64,000 nt of DNA from JANMDS01 sp031430575 (GTDB lineage: Bacteria; Pseudomonadota; Gammaproteobacteria; Burkholderiales; Casimicrobiaceae): assembly GCA_031430575.1 (NCBI GenBank), contig JANPBT010000037.1:62001-126000 (forward strand), given 5' to 3'. The translations under genes were made by a program, and so were the position numbers. The notes under the pieces were generated by a model, which ran no database searches, was not told the origin of the DNA, and saw nothing but the letters and a program-made list of their open reading frames with translations. Below, piece by piece: positions 50,104-59,016 of this stretch (position 1 is its first letter; every line of letters begins with the position of its first letter).

Positions 50104-50838
50104 TTACATTTTTGTGCGTGACACCACGCGCGCAACGATGGCGACGGTGACCCGCGTCACGCCCGCAGCTTTCAGCGCCTTCGCCGCTTCGTGCACGGTC
50201 GCGCCGGTGGTCATCACATCATCAACGAGGAGGACATGCTTTCCCGCCAACGGGCGCTCGAGAGAAGCGGCCGAAAATGCATCGCGCACGTTGCGCAAGC
50301 GGGCTTTGAAGGGCAAGTCCGCTTGCTTTTCGGTCTCGCGCGTGCGCATGAGATCATTGGCCAATGGCAGTGCCAGTCGCGCGGCGACCACGCGTGCGAT
50401 TTCTGCTGACTGGTTGTAGCCGCGTGCGCGCTGGCGTGCGGGTGAAAGCGGTATGGGGACGACGATAGCGTTGGCGTAATCTGAAAATACCTGCGGCGCA
50501 GATTGGGCTGTTTTGGCAACTAAATCACCGAGAAATGCGGCCATCCCCAAATCGGCGCCGTATTTCGCGCGCGTGATGAGAATTTCGACAGGGAACGCGT
50601 AGGCCAGCGCTGCAATCGCCGCATCAAATGCCGGCGGCTTACGCAGGCAGCGCCCGCAGATGCCAGCGGTGGGGAGCGGACGCGCGCACGAACCACACGC
50701 GCAGCCTAAATAGGGCAACGCGCGGAAACATGGTGGGCACAACGCCTGTTCTTGGGCTGCGCTGCCGCAAAGCGCGCATTCCATTTCGATGCCGCGCGCG
50801 AGGCGTGATGCGGCAACGAATAATCCGCGTAAACCCAT
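50104..50838 (-). CDS. comF: ComF family phosphoribosyltransferase-like protein
   Basis: A protein of about 244 residues with an N-terminal zinc-finger-like region (ECALCG, CPPCF, CGSC, CGRC) and a C-terminal PRTase domain with VLLVDDVMTTGATVHEAA. ComF proteins support natural transformation in several bacteria (ComFC/GntX group). ARQRARGYNQSAEIAR is a family hallmark. The ATG at 50838 avoids overlap with hutF. It contains a clean repeat copy (50487-50503, SAPQV), a notable coincidence if the repeat is an uptake sequence. Confidence 0.9.
   Translation of the reverse strand: MGLRGLFVAASRLARGIEMECALCGSAAQEQALCPPCFRALPYLGCACGSCARPLPTAGICGRCLRKPPAFDAAIAALAYAFPVEILITRAKYGADLGMAAFLGDLVAKTAQSAPQVFSDYANAIVVPIPLSPARQRARGYNQSAEIARVVAARLALPLANDLMRTRETEKQADLPFKARLRNVRDAFSAASLERPLAGKHVLLVDDVMTTGATVHEAAKALKAAGVTRVTVAIVARVVSRTKM
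50487..50503 (-). repeat. Uptake-sequence-like repeat, copy 30 (exact)
   Basis: Inside comF; read as SAPQV. Confidence 0.95.
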
Positions 50839-50842
50839 CGCG

Positions 50843-52255
50843 TTAGCTGCCGTGATTTGTGAGCGCATTCATCGCCGCAATGAATGCACTTTTGCTGCGG
50901 GTATCGTAGGCGTGTTGCCCATTGCGAATCATCCACTGCCCTGCGACCATAACGTTTTCAAACGGCGTCGATGGGCTTGAGAACGTACGGACATCAAGCC
51001 AGTTTTCCATGGCGATGCCAAGTAAATTTGGCGCCGTGGTGTCGAGTACGAGCGCGTCAGCGCGTGCGCCCACACGCAGCCCTGTTTGCGCTGCGCCGCA
51101 AGCGCGGGCACCGGCGGCGACGCTCTCGCTGAATAGGCGGGCAGCGGTGGAGGCGAGCCCTGTTTGCGCGTTTGCCAGCACGTTGCGCTTACGCAGCATG
51201 AGCCGCTGGCCGTATTCCATCAGCCGCAACTCTTCAAACGCGTCGCGGCAAACGTGGCTATCGGAGCCGATGGAGAGTGGGACTTTCTCGGCAAACCAAT
51301 GTGGAATGCGCGTGATGCCATCGCCAAGATTAGCTTCCGTTGTGGGGCAGATCACCACGGAAGCACCGGCGCGCGCGACAAGGGCGATTTCTTCGGCGTC
51401 GACGTGCGTTGCATGCACTAAATTCCATCGGGTATCGAGCGCTACGGTATCGGTCAGCCAGCGCACGGGCCGCGCACCCGTCGCGGCGACGCACGCGTCT
51501 ACCTCGGCGGTTTGTTCGGAAATATGAATGTGAATTGGGTGTTGGCATTGCGCCGCAACCGCGCGAATCGATTGCGGCGTCGCGGCGCGAATCGAATGCA
51601 AGGCAACACCAGCGTTGAGTTTTACGTTTGTGCGCGTATTCACCGCTTCGGCGCATCGCATGGCCCATTGGGCATCAGCCGCAAAGCGGCGTTGATCGGT
51701 GCGCAATGCCTCTTGATCCATTCCTGCGCGCTCATAAACCACGGGTAACAGCGTAAGCCCGATACCGGCATCATGCGCGGCTTCGGTAAGCGCCCACGTC
51801 ATCGTAAACGGATCTGCATAGGGCGACCCATCGGGCGCATGATGGACATAGTGAAACTCGCAGACATGCGTATAGCCGCCGCGCAAAAGCTCGATATAGA
51901 GTTGGGTGGCAATCGCTTTGAACTCTTCGGGCGAAATTGCGAGCGCGACGCGATACATGCGATCGCGCCAGCTCCAAAAATCATCGTCCTGTCCATTGCG
52001 CTGCTCCGCAAGTCCTGCGAAAGCACGTTGAAAAGCATGGCTATGGGCGTTTACGAGACCCGGCAGTAGTGCGCCCTTTATGATTTCTGCACCGGCAAGG
52101 CGCGCATCGTGCGCTGAAATACCCGCGCTGATTTCGCACCAGTTTCCTGCGCCATCCGTTTTAAGCCGTACGTTTTCGTGCCAGCCCTGCGAGCCATCAG
52201 CCTGCGTGAGCCATGCCTGCGCAGCCCAAAAAATTCCGTTAGACGTTTGCGACAT
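50843..52255 (-). CDS. hutF: Formimidoylglutamate deiminase
   Basis: HutF converts N-formimidoyl-L-glutamate to N-formyl-L-glutamate and ammonia, the fourth step of the five-step hut pathway. The 470-residue amidohydrolase shows LLPGLVNAHSHAFQRAFAG (metal His pair), HIHISEQTAEVDAC, CPTTEANLGDG and LSIGSDSHVCRD. Its start overlaps the hutG stop by 17 bases. With hutG it defines the HutF/HutG route, not the single-step HutG formiminoglutamase route. Confidence 0.94.
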   Translation of the reverse strand: MSQTSNGIFWAAQAWLTQADGSQGWHENVRLKTDGAGNWCEISAGISAHDARLAGAEIIKGALLPGLVNAHSHAFQRAFAGLAEQRNGQDDDFWSWRDRMYRVALAISPEEFKAIATQLYIELLRGGYTHVCEFHYVHHAPDGSPYADPFTMTWALTEAAHDAGIGLTLLPVVYERAGMDQEALRTDQRRFAADAQWAMRCAEAVNTRTNVKLNAGVALHSIRAATPQSIRAVAAQCQHPIHIHISEQTAEVDACVAATGARPVRWLTDTVALDTRWNLVHATHVDAEEIALVARAGASVVICPTTEANLGDGITRIPHWFAEKVPLSIGSDSHVCRDAFEELRLMEYGQRLMLRKRNVLANAQTGLASTAARLFSESVAAGARACGAAQTGLRVGARADALVLDTTAPNLLGIAMENWLDVRTFSSPSTPFENVMVAGQWMIRNGQHAYDTRSKSAFIAAMNALTNHGS

Positions 52256-53051
52256 GGTCAGGACGCCATTTCAAAAGTACTTCTAATAATTGCTGCAAAA
52301 GTGGCTGTAAACGCGCGGCACGCTTTGGATCGAAATTAAACGGGCGGGTTTCCTCCATATAAAGGTACTGACACATTTCAAGCTGCAGTGCATGAATCGA
52401 TTGCGCGGGTTGCCCGTAATGGCGCGTGATGTATCCACCCTTAAATCGACCGTCGACCGCGACGCTAAAGGTTGATTGCGCCGCAAGTGTTTGCGCGACG
52501 GTATCGCGCAGGGATGGCGCGCAACTCGCGCCGCTGGCAGTGCCGAGATTGAGGTCAGGCAACTGACCATCGAAAAGCCACGGAATTTGCGAACGAATGC
52601 TATGACCGTCCCACAAGATCGCGTAGCCATGAATATCGCGCAGGCGTTGCAGCTCGGCGCAAAGAGCATCGTGATAAGGTTGCCAATAGGTTTCGCGCCG
52701 CGCATCAATTTCACGCGCGGTGGGTGCGCTTTTTTCAGGGTAAAGCGGCTCGCCGGTAAAAAATCGACTCGGGCAGAGCTCGGTGTTAGATGCGCCGGGA
52801 TACATCGGCGTATTGTCTGGCGGGCGATTAAGATCGATGACGTAACGCGAATAGCGCGGCACGATGACGCTAGCGCCGAGCGCTGCTGCAAAATCGTAAG
52901 CACGCTCAAGATGCCAATCGGTATCTTCTACTTCGAGCGCGCGCGCGCTAAATTGCATGTGCATCGATTCAGGTATCACGGTGCCGACGTGGGGCAGGCT
53001 GAGCAGTAAAGGTGTTTTACCCGTGTGTAACCTAAAAATTGCATCAGGCAT
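52239..53051 (-). CDS. hutG: N-formylglutamate deformylase
   Basis: HutG (formylglutamate amidohydrolase) releases glutamate and formate, completing histidine catabolism. The 270 residues carry LLLSLPHVGTVIPESM, DTDWHLERAYDFA, IDLNRPPDNTPMYPG and ALQLEMCQYLYMEE. The ATG at 53051 is chosen because the longer open frame to 53195 is inside hutI and does not resemble the family; it overlaps the hutI stop by 8 bases. Confidence 0.94.
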   Translation of the reverse strand: MPDAIFRLHTGKTPLLLSLPHVGTVIPESMHMQFSARALEVEDTDWHLERAYDFAAALGASVIVPRYSRYVIDLNRPPDNTPMYPGASNTELCPSRFFTGEPLYPEKSAPTAREIDARRETYWQPYHDALCAELQRLRDIHGYAILWDGHSIRSQIPWLFDGQLPDLNLGTASGASCAPSLRDTVAQTLAAQSTFSVAVDGRFKGGYITRHYGQPAQSIHALQLEMCQYLYMEETRPFNFDPKRAARLQPLLQQLLEVLLKWRPDHVANV

Positions 53052-54267
53052 GGACGATTGCCCCATTGAGCACCAGAAATTTAAGCGGGTCTGCACCAAA
53101 CGTGTAGACGAGATCGCGCGGATGCGAGGCATCCCACACCGCAAAATCAGCGCGACTGCCCGCGCAAAGTTTTCCAAACGATGGATCAAGCCCAAGCGCG
53201 CGCGCGGCGTTAATCGTGAATCCGCGCCACGCCTCTTCAGGCGTAAGTCGAAACAGCGTGCAGGCCATATTCATCATCAAGAGTGGCGAGAGCGTCGGCG
53301 ATGATCCTGGATTGTGATCCGTCGCAATTGCGATTGGCACGCCCGCGGCGCGCAGTGCCTCAATCGGCGGTAATTTTGTTTCGCGTAAAAAGTAAAACGC
53401 GCCCGGCAGTAAGACCGCGACTGTGCCTGCACGGGCCATCGCAGCAATGCCAACGTCGGAAAGGTATTCCAGATGATCGCAGGAGAGCGCAGCGTACGAA
53501 GCGGCTAGCGTAGCGCCGTTGGAATCGGAAAGCTGCTCGGCGTGAAGCTTCACTGGCAAACCGAGGCGTTTCGCGGCCGCGAAAACGCGCTCCGTTTGCG
53601 AATACGAGAACCCAATTTTTTCGCAGAACACATCGACAGCATCGACTAGACCTTGCGCGTTCGCTTTTTCCAACCAAGCACAGACGGCGGCGATGTAGTC
53701 ATCGCTGCGTCCGGCGTATTCGCTCGGCAGCGCGTGGGCGCTGAGAAAGGTCGTGCGCACAGTGATGGGCAGCTGGGCAGCGACTTGGCGTGCGATCTGT
53801 AGCAGTCGCAGTTCGTCAACCTCGGTTAAGCCATATCCCGATTTAATTTCAATCGTGCCCACGCCTTGCGCCATCAGCGTGCGCGCTCGCGCGAGTGTCA
53901 GCGTGAGCAGCGCTTCATCTGATGCCGCGCGCGTGGCATCTACCGTATGACGAATGCCGCCGCCCGCTTTCGCGATTGATTCATAACTCGCGCCTTGCAA
54001 GCGCATCTCAAATTCGTGCCCACGATTGCCAGCGTAGACCAGATGGGTGTGGCAATCAATGAGGGCGGGCGTCACGCAGGCACCGCCGAGATCGCATTCG
54101 TCGTTAACGCGCACCCGCAATTGGCTTGGGAATGCTTGAAGTTCACCGATCCACTCAACGCGATTGTTCGAGGTTGCAAAGCAGGTGTTTTCCTGCCAAC
54201 CGTAGGCAGTTTCTGTAGCGAAACCCGCTACGTTCGCATTTTTCCAAAGTGTGATGTCGTTATTCAT
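53044..54267 (-). CDS. hutI: Imidazolonepropionase
   Basis: HutI hydrolyses 4-imidazolone-5-propionate to formimidoylglutamate. About 407 residues; PALIDCHTHLVYAGNRGHEFEMR (metal His motif), IEIKSGYGLTEVDELRLLQI, VKLHAEQLSDSNGATLAA and ATDHNPGSSPTLSPLLMMNM are characteristic. The ATG at 54267 gives a short overlap with the hutD stop, typical of this tightly packed operon. Confidence 0.96.
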   Translation of the reverse strand: MNNDITLWKNANVAGFATETAYGWQENTCFATSNNRVEWIGELQAFPSQLRVRVNDECDLGGACVTPALIDCHTHLVYAGNRGHEFEMRLQGASYESIAKAGGGIRHTVDATRAASDEALLTLTLARARTLMAQGVGTIEIKSGYGLTEVDELRLLQIARQVAAQLPITVRTTFLSAHALPSEYAGRSDDYIAAVCAWLEKANAQGLVDAVDVFCEKIGFSYSQTERVFAAAKRLGLPVKLHAEQLSDSNGATLAASYAALSCDHLEYLSDVGIAAMARAGTVAVLLPGAFYFLRETKLPPIEALRAAGVPIAIATDHNPGSSPTLSPLLMMNMACTLFRLTPEEAWRGFTINAARALGLDPSFGKLCAGSRADFAVWDASHPRDLVYTFGADPLKFLVLNGAIVHA

Positions 54268-54853
54268 CGATATCCACAAACGCGCAGATCCAAAATACCC
54301 GCCGATCCGTAGCGCTTGAGATTACCTCAATTTTTGATCGAATCTGCGCCACAGGTATGACCACGAGCGACATCGACGGGATCAAAAAGTGGCGATCACC
54401 GACATGCAAATCACATTCGTTCATACAAAAAAGTGCTGAGAAATTTGCTTGCGTATTGATCGTTATTGCTTCGATACGCTTAGCGCGTAAAGTCTGCATT
54501 TTGATCGAGGATATTGCACCGCCCGCGCGCACCATTACATTCAAATCTCGCGTCGCACCGGCGATGAGCGTACACATCGGCGCATCTGCGCCATCAAAGC
54601 GAATCGGCTGCATGTCGGAAGTAATGCGCTGCGCAGGCGTTCCGAGCATGACGCCTTCGCCCGCAAGCACTGTGAAATAGCGGGTCACGCCGGCAAATGC
54701 CGAGAAGGCACCGTCCTGCGTAATGTCTGCTACCGAAATACGCAATTTCCAATGTTCATTGTTAGGTAGGCAAAGCAATTCGCGTGTAATACCGCCTCCG
54801 TTTTTCCACGCTTGCGAGGGCGTCTTCGCTGCTTCAATGATGCGTGGTATCAC
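54260..54853 (-). CDS. hutD: HutD family protein
   Basis: A 197-residue HutD protein, a bicupin-like factor found in hut operons that is thought to tune histidine catabolism, not to catalyse a step. WKNGGGITRELLCLP, RISVADITQDGAFSAFAGVTR and YFTVLAGEGVMLG are conserved. It overlaps the hutC stop with ATGA (54850-54853). A degenerate repeat copy (54342-54358) is inside. Confidence 0.9.
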   Translation of the reverse strand: MIPRIIEAAKTPSQAWKNGGGITRELLCLPNNEHWKLRISVADITQDGAFSAFAGVTRYFTVLAGEGVMLGTPAQRITSDMQPIRFDGADAPMCTLIAGATRDLNVMVRAGGAISSIKMQTLRAKRIEAITINTQANFSALFCMNECDLHVGDRHFLIPSMSLVVIPVAQIRSKIEVISSATDRRVFWICAFVDIDE

Positions 54854-55662
54854 GGTCGAAATGCACCGACGATTTGATAATGCCCAGCCGGATGAACGAG
54901 TCGCGCGCTCGTAATCACGCGCGCTTGATTTAGGGTGCGTCGGGTTACGATTAAGCAGGGGTCTTCCGCCGCGATCTCAAGCAATCGCGCCTCCCGCGCT
55001 GATGGTAAACCCGCTGCGACTGCAAACTCTGCCTCTCGCAGCGGGGCAACGTTTAGCAAATAGTGCGTTGGCGTGATCTGGGTGAAATCAACCGTAAGAT
55101 AATCTGGCGCGCTGATCGGATTGACGTAGCGATCTTCAAGCTGGAGTGCAATATCGTTTTCAAAATGGACGATGATGCTGTGGAATACGATCCCGCCGAC
55201 AACGAGCTGCATGCGCGAGGCAATCGCTGCCGTGGCATTTTCTTCACGTAAGAGATGAACCCGGGCCGTATGGCGGTGGCCGCGGGCGAGAATTTCCTCG
55301 TGAATGTCACGGATGGTTAACGTTGACGAGACGCGATTCAGCTGTGCCGAAAAAGTACCGACCCCCTGCACCCGATCAATCAAGCCTTCTGACTGCAGCT
55401 CGCGCAAGGCGCGGTGAACCGTCATGCGACTGACCGCAAAGTGCTTGACCCAGTGCGCCTCTGAGGGCATGCGCGCGCCCGGCGGCCATTCGCCGTTTGC
55501 TAGCGCCTCTTTAATATGCTGCTTCACGCGCTCATAAGCGGCGGCAGCGTCAACAACGCGATGGGCGCGCTGTGGCGCGAAATCTGCGCCGGAGGTATGT
55601 TTAGTTCCTGAGTTCACATCCAGATGATAGCCCGTTTGCCGGATCGAAACACGTACTTGCAT
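54850..55662 (-). CDS. hutC: GntR-type histidine utilisation repressor
   Basis: HutC represses hut genes and is relieved by urocanate. The 270 residues have a GntR winged helix (VKQHIKEALANGEWPPGARM, ALRELQSEGLIDRVQGVGTF) and a UTRA effector domain (EDRYVNPISAPDYLTVDFTQ). The N-terminus beyond the family norm and the operator lying 4 bases before the first ATG (55662) suggest a shorter true start. A degenerate repeat copy lies in the N-terminal extension. First gene of the hutCDIGF run. Confidence 0.92.
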   Translation of the reverse strand: MQVRVSIRQTGYHLDVNSGTKHTSGADFAPQRAHRVVDAAAAYERVKQHIKEALANGEWPPGARMPSEAHWVKHFAVSRMTVHRALRELQSEGLIDRVQGVGTFSAQLNRVSSTLTIRDIHEEILARGHRHTARVHLLREENATAAIASRMQLVVGGIVFHSIIVHFENDIALQLEDRYVNPISAPDYLTVDFTQITPTHYLLNVAPLREAEFAVAAGLPSAREARLLEIAAEDPCLIVTRRTLNQARVITSARLVHPAGHYQIVGAFRP

Positions 55663-55665
55663 GTG

Positions 55666-55679
55666 CTTGTATAGACAAG
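55666..55679. promoter_or_regulatory. HutC operator
   Basis: Palindrome CTTGTATAGACAAG, matching the CTTGTATN2ACAAG-type site of HutC in pseudomonads, in the gap between divergent hutC and hutU. It can control both directions. Confidence 0.8.
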
Positions 55680-55709
55680 TACACTCAAGCGAATTTAAAG
55701 GATCGCATC

Positions 55710-57413
55710 ATGGCCAATTTAAACCTTCCTCCTGGTGAAGTCTTAGCCCGCCCCGTGCGCTCGCCACGTGGCGCGACCCTCGCCTGCAAAAACTGGGTCA
55801 TCGAGGCGGCGTATCGTATGCTTCAAAACAATCTCGATCCCGAGGTTGCTGAAAATCCTGATGCGCTCGTGGTCTACGGCGGCATTGGAAAGGCGGCGCG
55901 CGACTGGGCTTGCTTTGAGCAAATTTTGGTTTCGCTCAAAGCGCTAAACGATGATGAGACCTTGCTGATTCAATCGGGAAAGCCCGTTGGCGTGTTTCGC
56001 ACTCATGTCGATGCGCCGCGCGTCTTACTCGCCAATTCCAATCTCGTCCCTAAATGGGCGACGTGGGAGCATTTCACTGAGCTCGATAAAAAAGGCTTGA
56101 TGATGTATGGGCAGATGACCGCGGGCTCGTGGATTTACATCGGGACCCAAGGCATCGTGCAAGGCACTTACGAAACGTTTGCAGAAGCGGCTCGGCAGCA
56201 CTACGGCGGCAGCTTCGCTGGGCGCTGGATCGTTACTGCAGGCTTAGGTGGCATGGGTGGCGCGCAGCCGCTTGCTGCCTGCTTTGCCGGAGCAACGTCG
56301 CTCAATATCGAAGTGGATCAAACCCGCATCGACTTTCGTTTGCGTACGCGCTATCTCGACGAGCAGGCGCATGATTTGGACGACGCACTGGCGCGAATCA
56401 AGCAATACACCGAACAAAAAAAGGCGATTTCAGTCGGCTTGTGTGGCAATGCGGCAGAAGTGCTTCCCGAGCTCGCCCGCCGCGCGCGCGCGGGTGGCAT
56501 GCGCCCCGATCTCGTAACCGATCAGACCTCCGCCCATGATTTGGTCAATGGCTATTTGCCTGCTGGCTGGTCGATGGCGCAGTGGACGCAGGCGCGCGCT
56601 GATGCATCGCAATTTGAAGCGCTACGCACCTCAGCCCGCCAATCTTGCGCGGTGCACATTCAGGCGATGCTCGACTTTCATGCAATGGGTGTGCCAACCG
56701 TTGATTACGGTAACAATTTGCGGCAGGTCGCGTTTGATGCCGGGGTAAAAAATGCGTTTGATTTTCCGGGCTTTGTTCCCGCCTACATTCGCCCGCTCTT
56801 TTGCCGAGGTAAGGGTCCGTTCCGCTGGGTTGCGCTCTCGGGCGACCCAGAAGATATTCGCAAGACCGATGCCAAGATGAAGCAGTTGTTTCCGCAAGAC
56901 GTTGAGCTGCATCGTTGGCTCGATATGGCCAGCGAGCGCATTGCGTTTCAGGGTCTTCCAGCGCGAATTTGCTGGATTGGTCTTGGTGAGCGGCATCGGG
57001 CAGGGTTGGCGTTTAATGAAATGGTACGCACTGGCGAGCTCTCCGCGCCGATCGTAATCGGTCGCGATCATCTTGACTCCGGCTCCGTCGCATCGCCCAA
57101 TCGCGAGACCGAGTCAATGAAAGATGGCTCCGATGCAGTTTCTGATTGGCCATTGCTCAATGCATTACTTAATACCGCCAGCGGGGCGAGCTGGGTGTCG
57201 TTGCACCATGGCGGTGGAGTCGGCATGGGCTACTCCCAGCATTCGGGCGTGGTGATCGTAGCCGATGGCACCCCAGAGGCGGCCAATCGCATCGAGCGCG
57301 TGCTTTGGAATGATCCAGCGACGGGCGTGATGCGTCATGCGGATGCGGGCTATGACTCGGCGAAAGTAAGCGCCCAAGAAAATGGGCTCAATCTACCGAT
57401 GGTGCGTAATTAG
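55710..57413 (+). CDS. hutU: Urocanate hydratase
   Basis: HutU converts urocanate to imidazolonepropionate using tightly bound NAD+. The 567 residues match the family (about 555). Characteristic stretches are YGGIGKAARDWACFEQI, LLIQSGKPVGVFRTH, WIVTAGLGGMGGAQPLAAC, PTVDYGNNLRQVAFDAGV and HHGGGVGMGYSQHSGVVIVA. An AAAGGA site precedes the ATG, downstream of the HutC operator. Confidence 0.97.
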   Translation: MANLNLPPGEVLARPVRSPRGATLACKNWVIEAAYRMLQNNLDPEVAENPDALVVYGGIGKAARDWACFEQILVSLKALNDDETLLIQSGKPVGVFRTHVDAPRVLLANSNLVPKWATWEHFTELDKKGLMMYGQMTAGSWIYIGTQGIVQGTYETFAEAARQHYGGSFAGRWIVTAGLGGMGGAQPLAACFAGATSLNIEVDQTRIDFRLRTRYLDEQAHDLDDALARIKQYTEQKKAISVGLCGNAAEVLPELARRARAGGMRPDLVTDQTSAHDLVNGYLPAGWSMAQWTQARADASQFEALRTSARQSCAVHIQAMLDFHAMGVPTVDYGNNLRQVAFDAGVKNAFDFPGFVPAYIRPLFCRGKGPFRWVALSGDPEDIRKTDAKMKQLFPQDVELHRWLDMASERIAFQGLPARICWIGLGERHRAGLAFNEMVRTGELSAPIVIGRDHLDSGSVASPNRETESMKDGSDAVSDWPLLNALLNTASGASWVSLHHGGGVGMGYSQHSGVVIVADGTPEAANRIERVLWNDPATGVMRHADAGYDSAKVSAQENGLNLPMVRN

Positions 57414-57426
57414 TCGATTGGTCGAA

Positions 57427-58974
57427 ATGGAAAAAATGGAGCTCTCCGTCGGAATGGTATCGCTCGATGAGCTGACCGCCCTGCATGCAGGCGCGCATGA
57501 GATCGTGCTGCCAGAATTCGCGCGACGTAATATGCGCGCTGCCGCGAAAGTTGTCACTGTAATTGCTGCTGGCGATGCGCCGTCGTATGGGGTCAATACC
57601 GGCTTTGGCAAATTGGCGAATCGCCGCATTGATATCGATGATCTCAACGCGCTCCAAGAAAACTTAATTCGCTCACACGCGGTCGGCGTTGGCGCACCGC
57701 TTTCACCTGCGGTCGTGCGGCTTATGATTGCGTTGAAGATCAATGCCTTGGCGCAGGGGTATTCGGGCGTCAGTGATGCTGTCATTAATTGCCTGCTCGC
57801 GACCTACAACGCTGGGCTTACGCCTTATATTCCGAGCCAAGGCTCGGTCGGCGCATCGGGCGATCTCGCGCCACTTGCACACATGACGCTCGCGCTCATG
57901 GGCGAAGGCGAAATGTTAGTCGATGGCAAGCGCGTGCCCGCTGCGCCCGTGCTCGCGGCAGCGAAAATCACGCCACTCAAACTCGGTGCGAAAGAAGGGC
58001 TTGCGCTGATCAATGGCACCCAAACTTCGACCTCACTCGCGCTCCATGCCTTGCTCACCTTTGAGCCCGTGCTCGAAGCGGCGCTAGTGATTGGCGCGCT
58101 GACCGTGGATGCCGCGCGCGGAAGCGATGCACCCTTTGATCCGCGCATTCATGCGCTGCGCCGCCAGCCGGGCCAAATTGATGTGGCGAAATACTATCGC
58201 GCGCTGTTGGCGGGCAGTGAGATTCGTAAGTCCCATGCGGAAGGCGATGATCGGGTGCAAGACCCCTACTCGCTGCGCTGCCAGCCGCAAGTGGTGGGCG
58301 CGTGCCTCGATCAATTGCGCCATAGCGCGTTGATTCTCGTGCGTGAGGCCAATGCAGTGACAGATAATCCGTTAGTATTTCCCGAGACCGGCGAGATTTT
58401 GTCTGGCGGAAATTTTCATGCGGAACCGGTTGCGTTTGCTTGCGATGCGATGGCGTTGGCCATTGCTGAAATCGGCGCAATATCCGAGCGCCGCATTGCC
58501 ATGCTGATTGATGGCGCAGTTTCAAGATTGCCTGCTTTCTTGACTGCAAACGCCGGGCTCAATTCCGGCTTTATGATTGCGCATGTGACCGCGGCATCAC
58601 TCGCGAGTGAAAATAAATCGCTCGCGCATCCAGCGAGCGTCGATAGTTTGCCAACCTCTGCAAATCAGGAAGATCACGTCTCGATGGCGACATTCGCTGC
58701 GCGCCGCTTGCAAGCGATGATTGCCAATACCGCACACATTTTGGGCATTGAGCTGCTGGCAGCGGCGCAAGGAGTGGAATTTCTGCGCCCGTTGCGTTCG
58801 TCGCATCCGCTGGAGCAAGCCCATGCGCTCGTGCGCCAGCATAGCGCCCCAATTGCAAATGATCGCTATTTTGCGGCTGACATTGAGATGGCAACTGAGC
58901 TCATTACCTGCGGTGCACTTTCCCGTGTTTTCAGGGAAATTGATGAACTTCCCGCACTTTGGATTCCGACATAA
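57427..58974 (+). CDS. hutH: Histidine ammonia-lyase
   Basis: HutH deaminates histidine to urocanate, the first hut step. The MIO cofactor forms from the Ala-Ser-Gly of GSVGASGDLAPLAHM. PSYGVNTGFGKLANRRI, EGLALINGTQTSTSLALHA and TDNPLVFPETGEILSGGNFH complete the active site. About 515 residues from the ATG at 57427; a second ATG at 57436 is possible. The gene follows hutU by 13 bases. A weak repeat-like variant is near the 3' end (58903-58919). Confidence 0.96.
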   Translation: MEKMELSVGMVSLDELTALHAGAHEIVLPEFARRNMRAAAKVVTVIAAGDAPSYGVNTGFGKLANRRIDIDDLNALQENLIRSHAVGVGAPLSPAVVRLMIALKINALAQGYSGVSDAVINCLLATYNAGLTPYIPSQGSVGASGDLAPLAHMTLALMGEGEMLVDGKRVPAAPVLAAAKITPLKLGAKEGLALINGTQTSTSLALHALLTFEPVLEAALVIGALTVDAARGSDAPFDPRIHALRRQPGQIDVAKYYRALLAGSEIRKSHAEGDDRVQDPYSLRCQPQVVGACLDQLRHSALILVREANAVTDNPLVFPETGEILSGGNFHAEPVAFACDAMALAIAEIGAISERRIAMLIDGAVSRLPAFLTANAGLNSGFMIAHVTAASLASENKSLAHPASVDSLPTSANQEDHVSMATFAARRLQAMIANTAHILGIELLAAAQGVEFLRPLRSSHPLEQAHALVRQHSAPIANDRYFAADIEMATELITCGALSRVFREIDELPALWIPT

Positions 58975-59016
58975 ACTGATTCAATAATTTCGCTTCACAA
59001 AAAAGGAGGTATCACC

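Noticed and set aside
57427..58974. 58903-58919 as a clean repeat copy inside hutH
   Set aside because: Two differences from the core (TTACCTGCGGTGCACT form); treated only as a weak resemblance.
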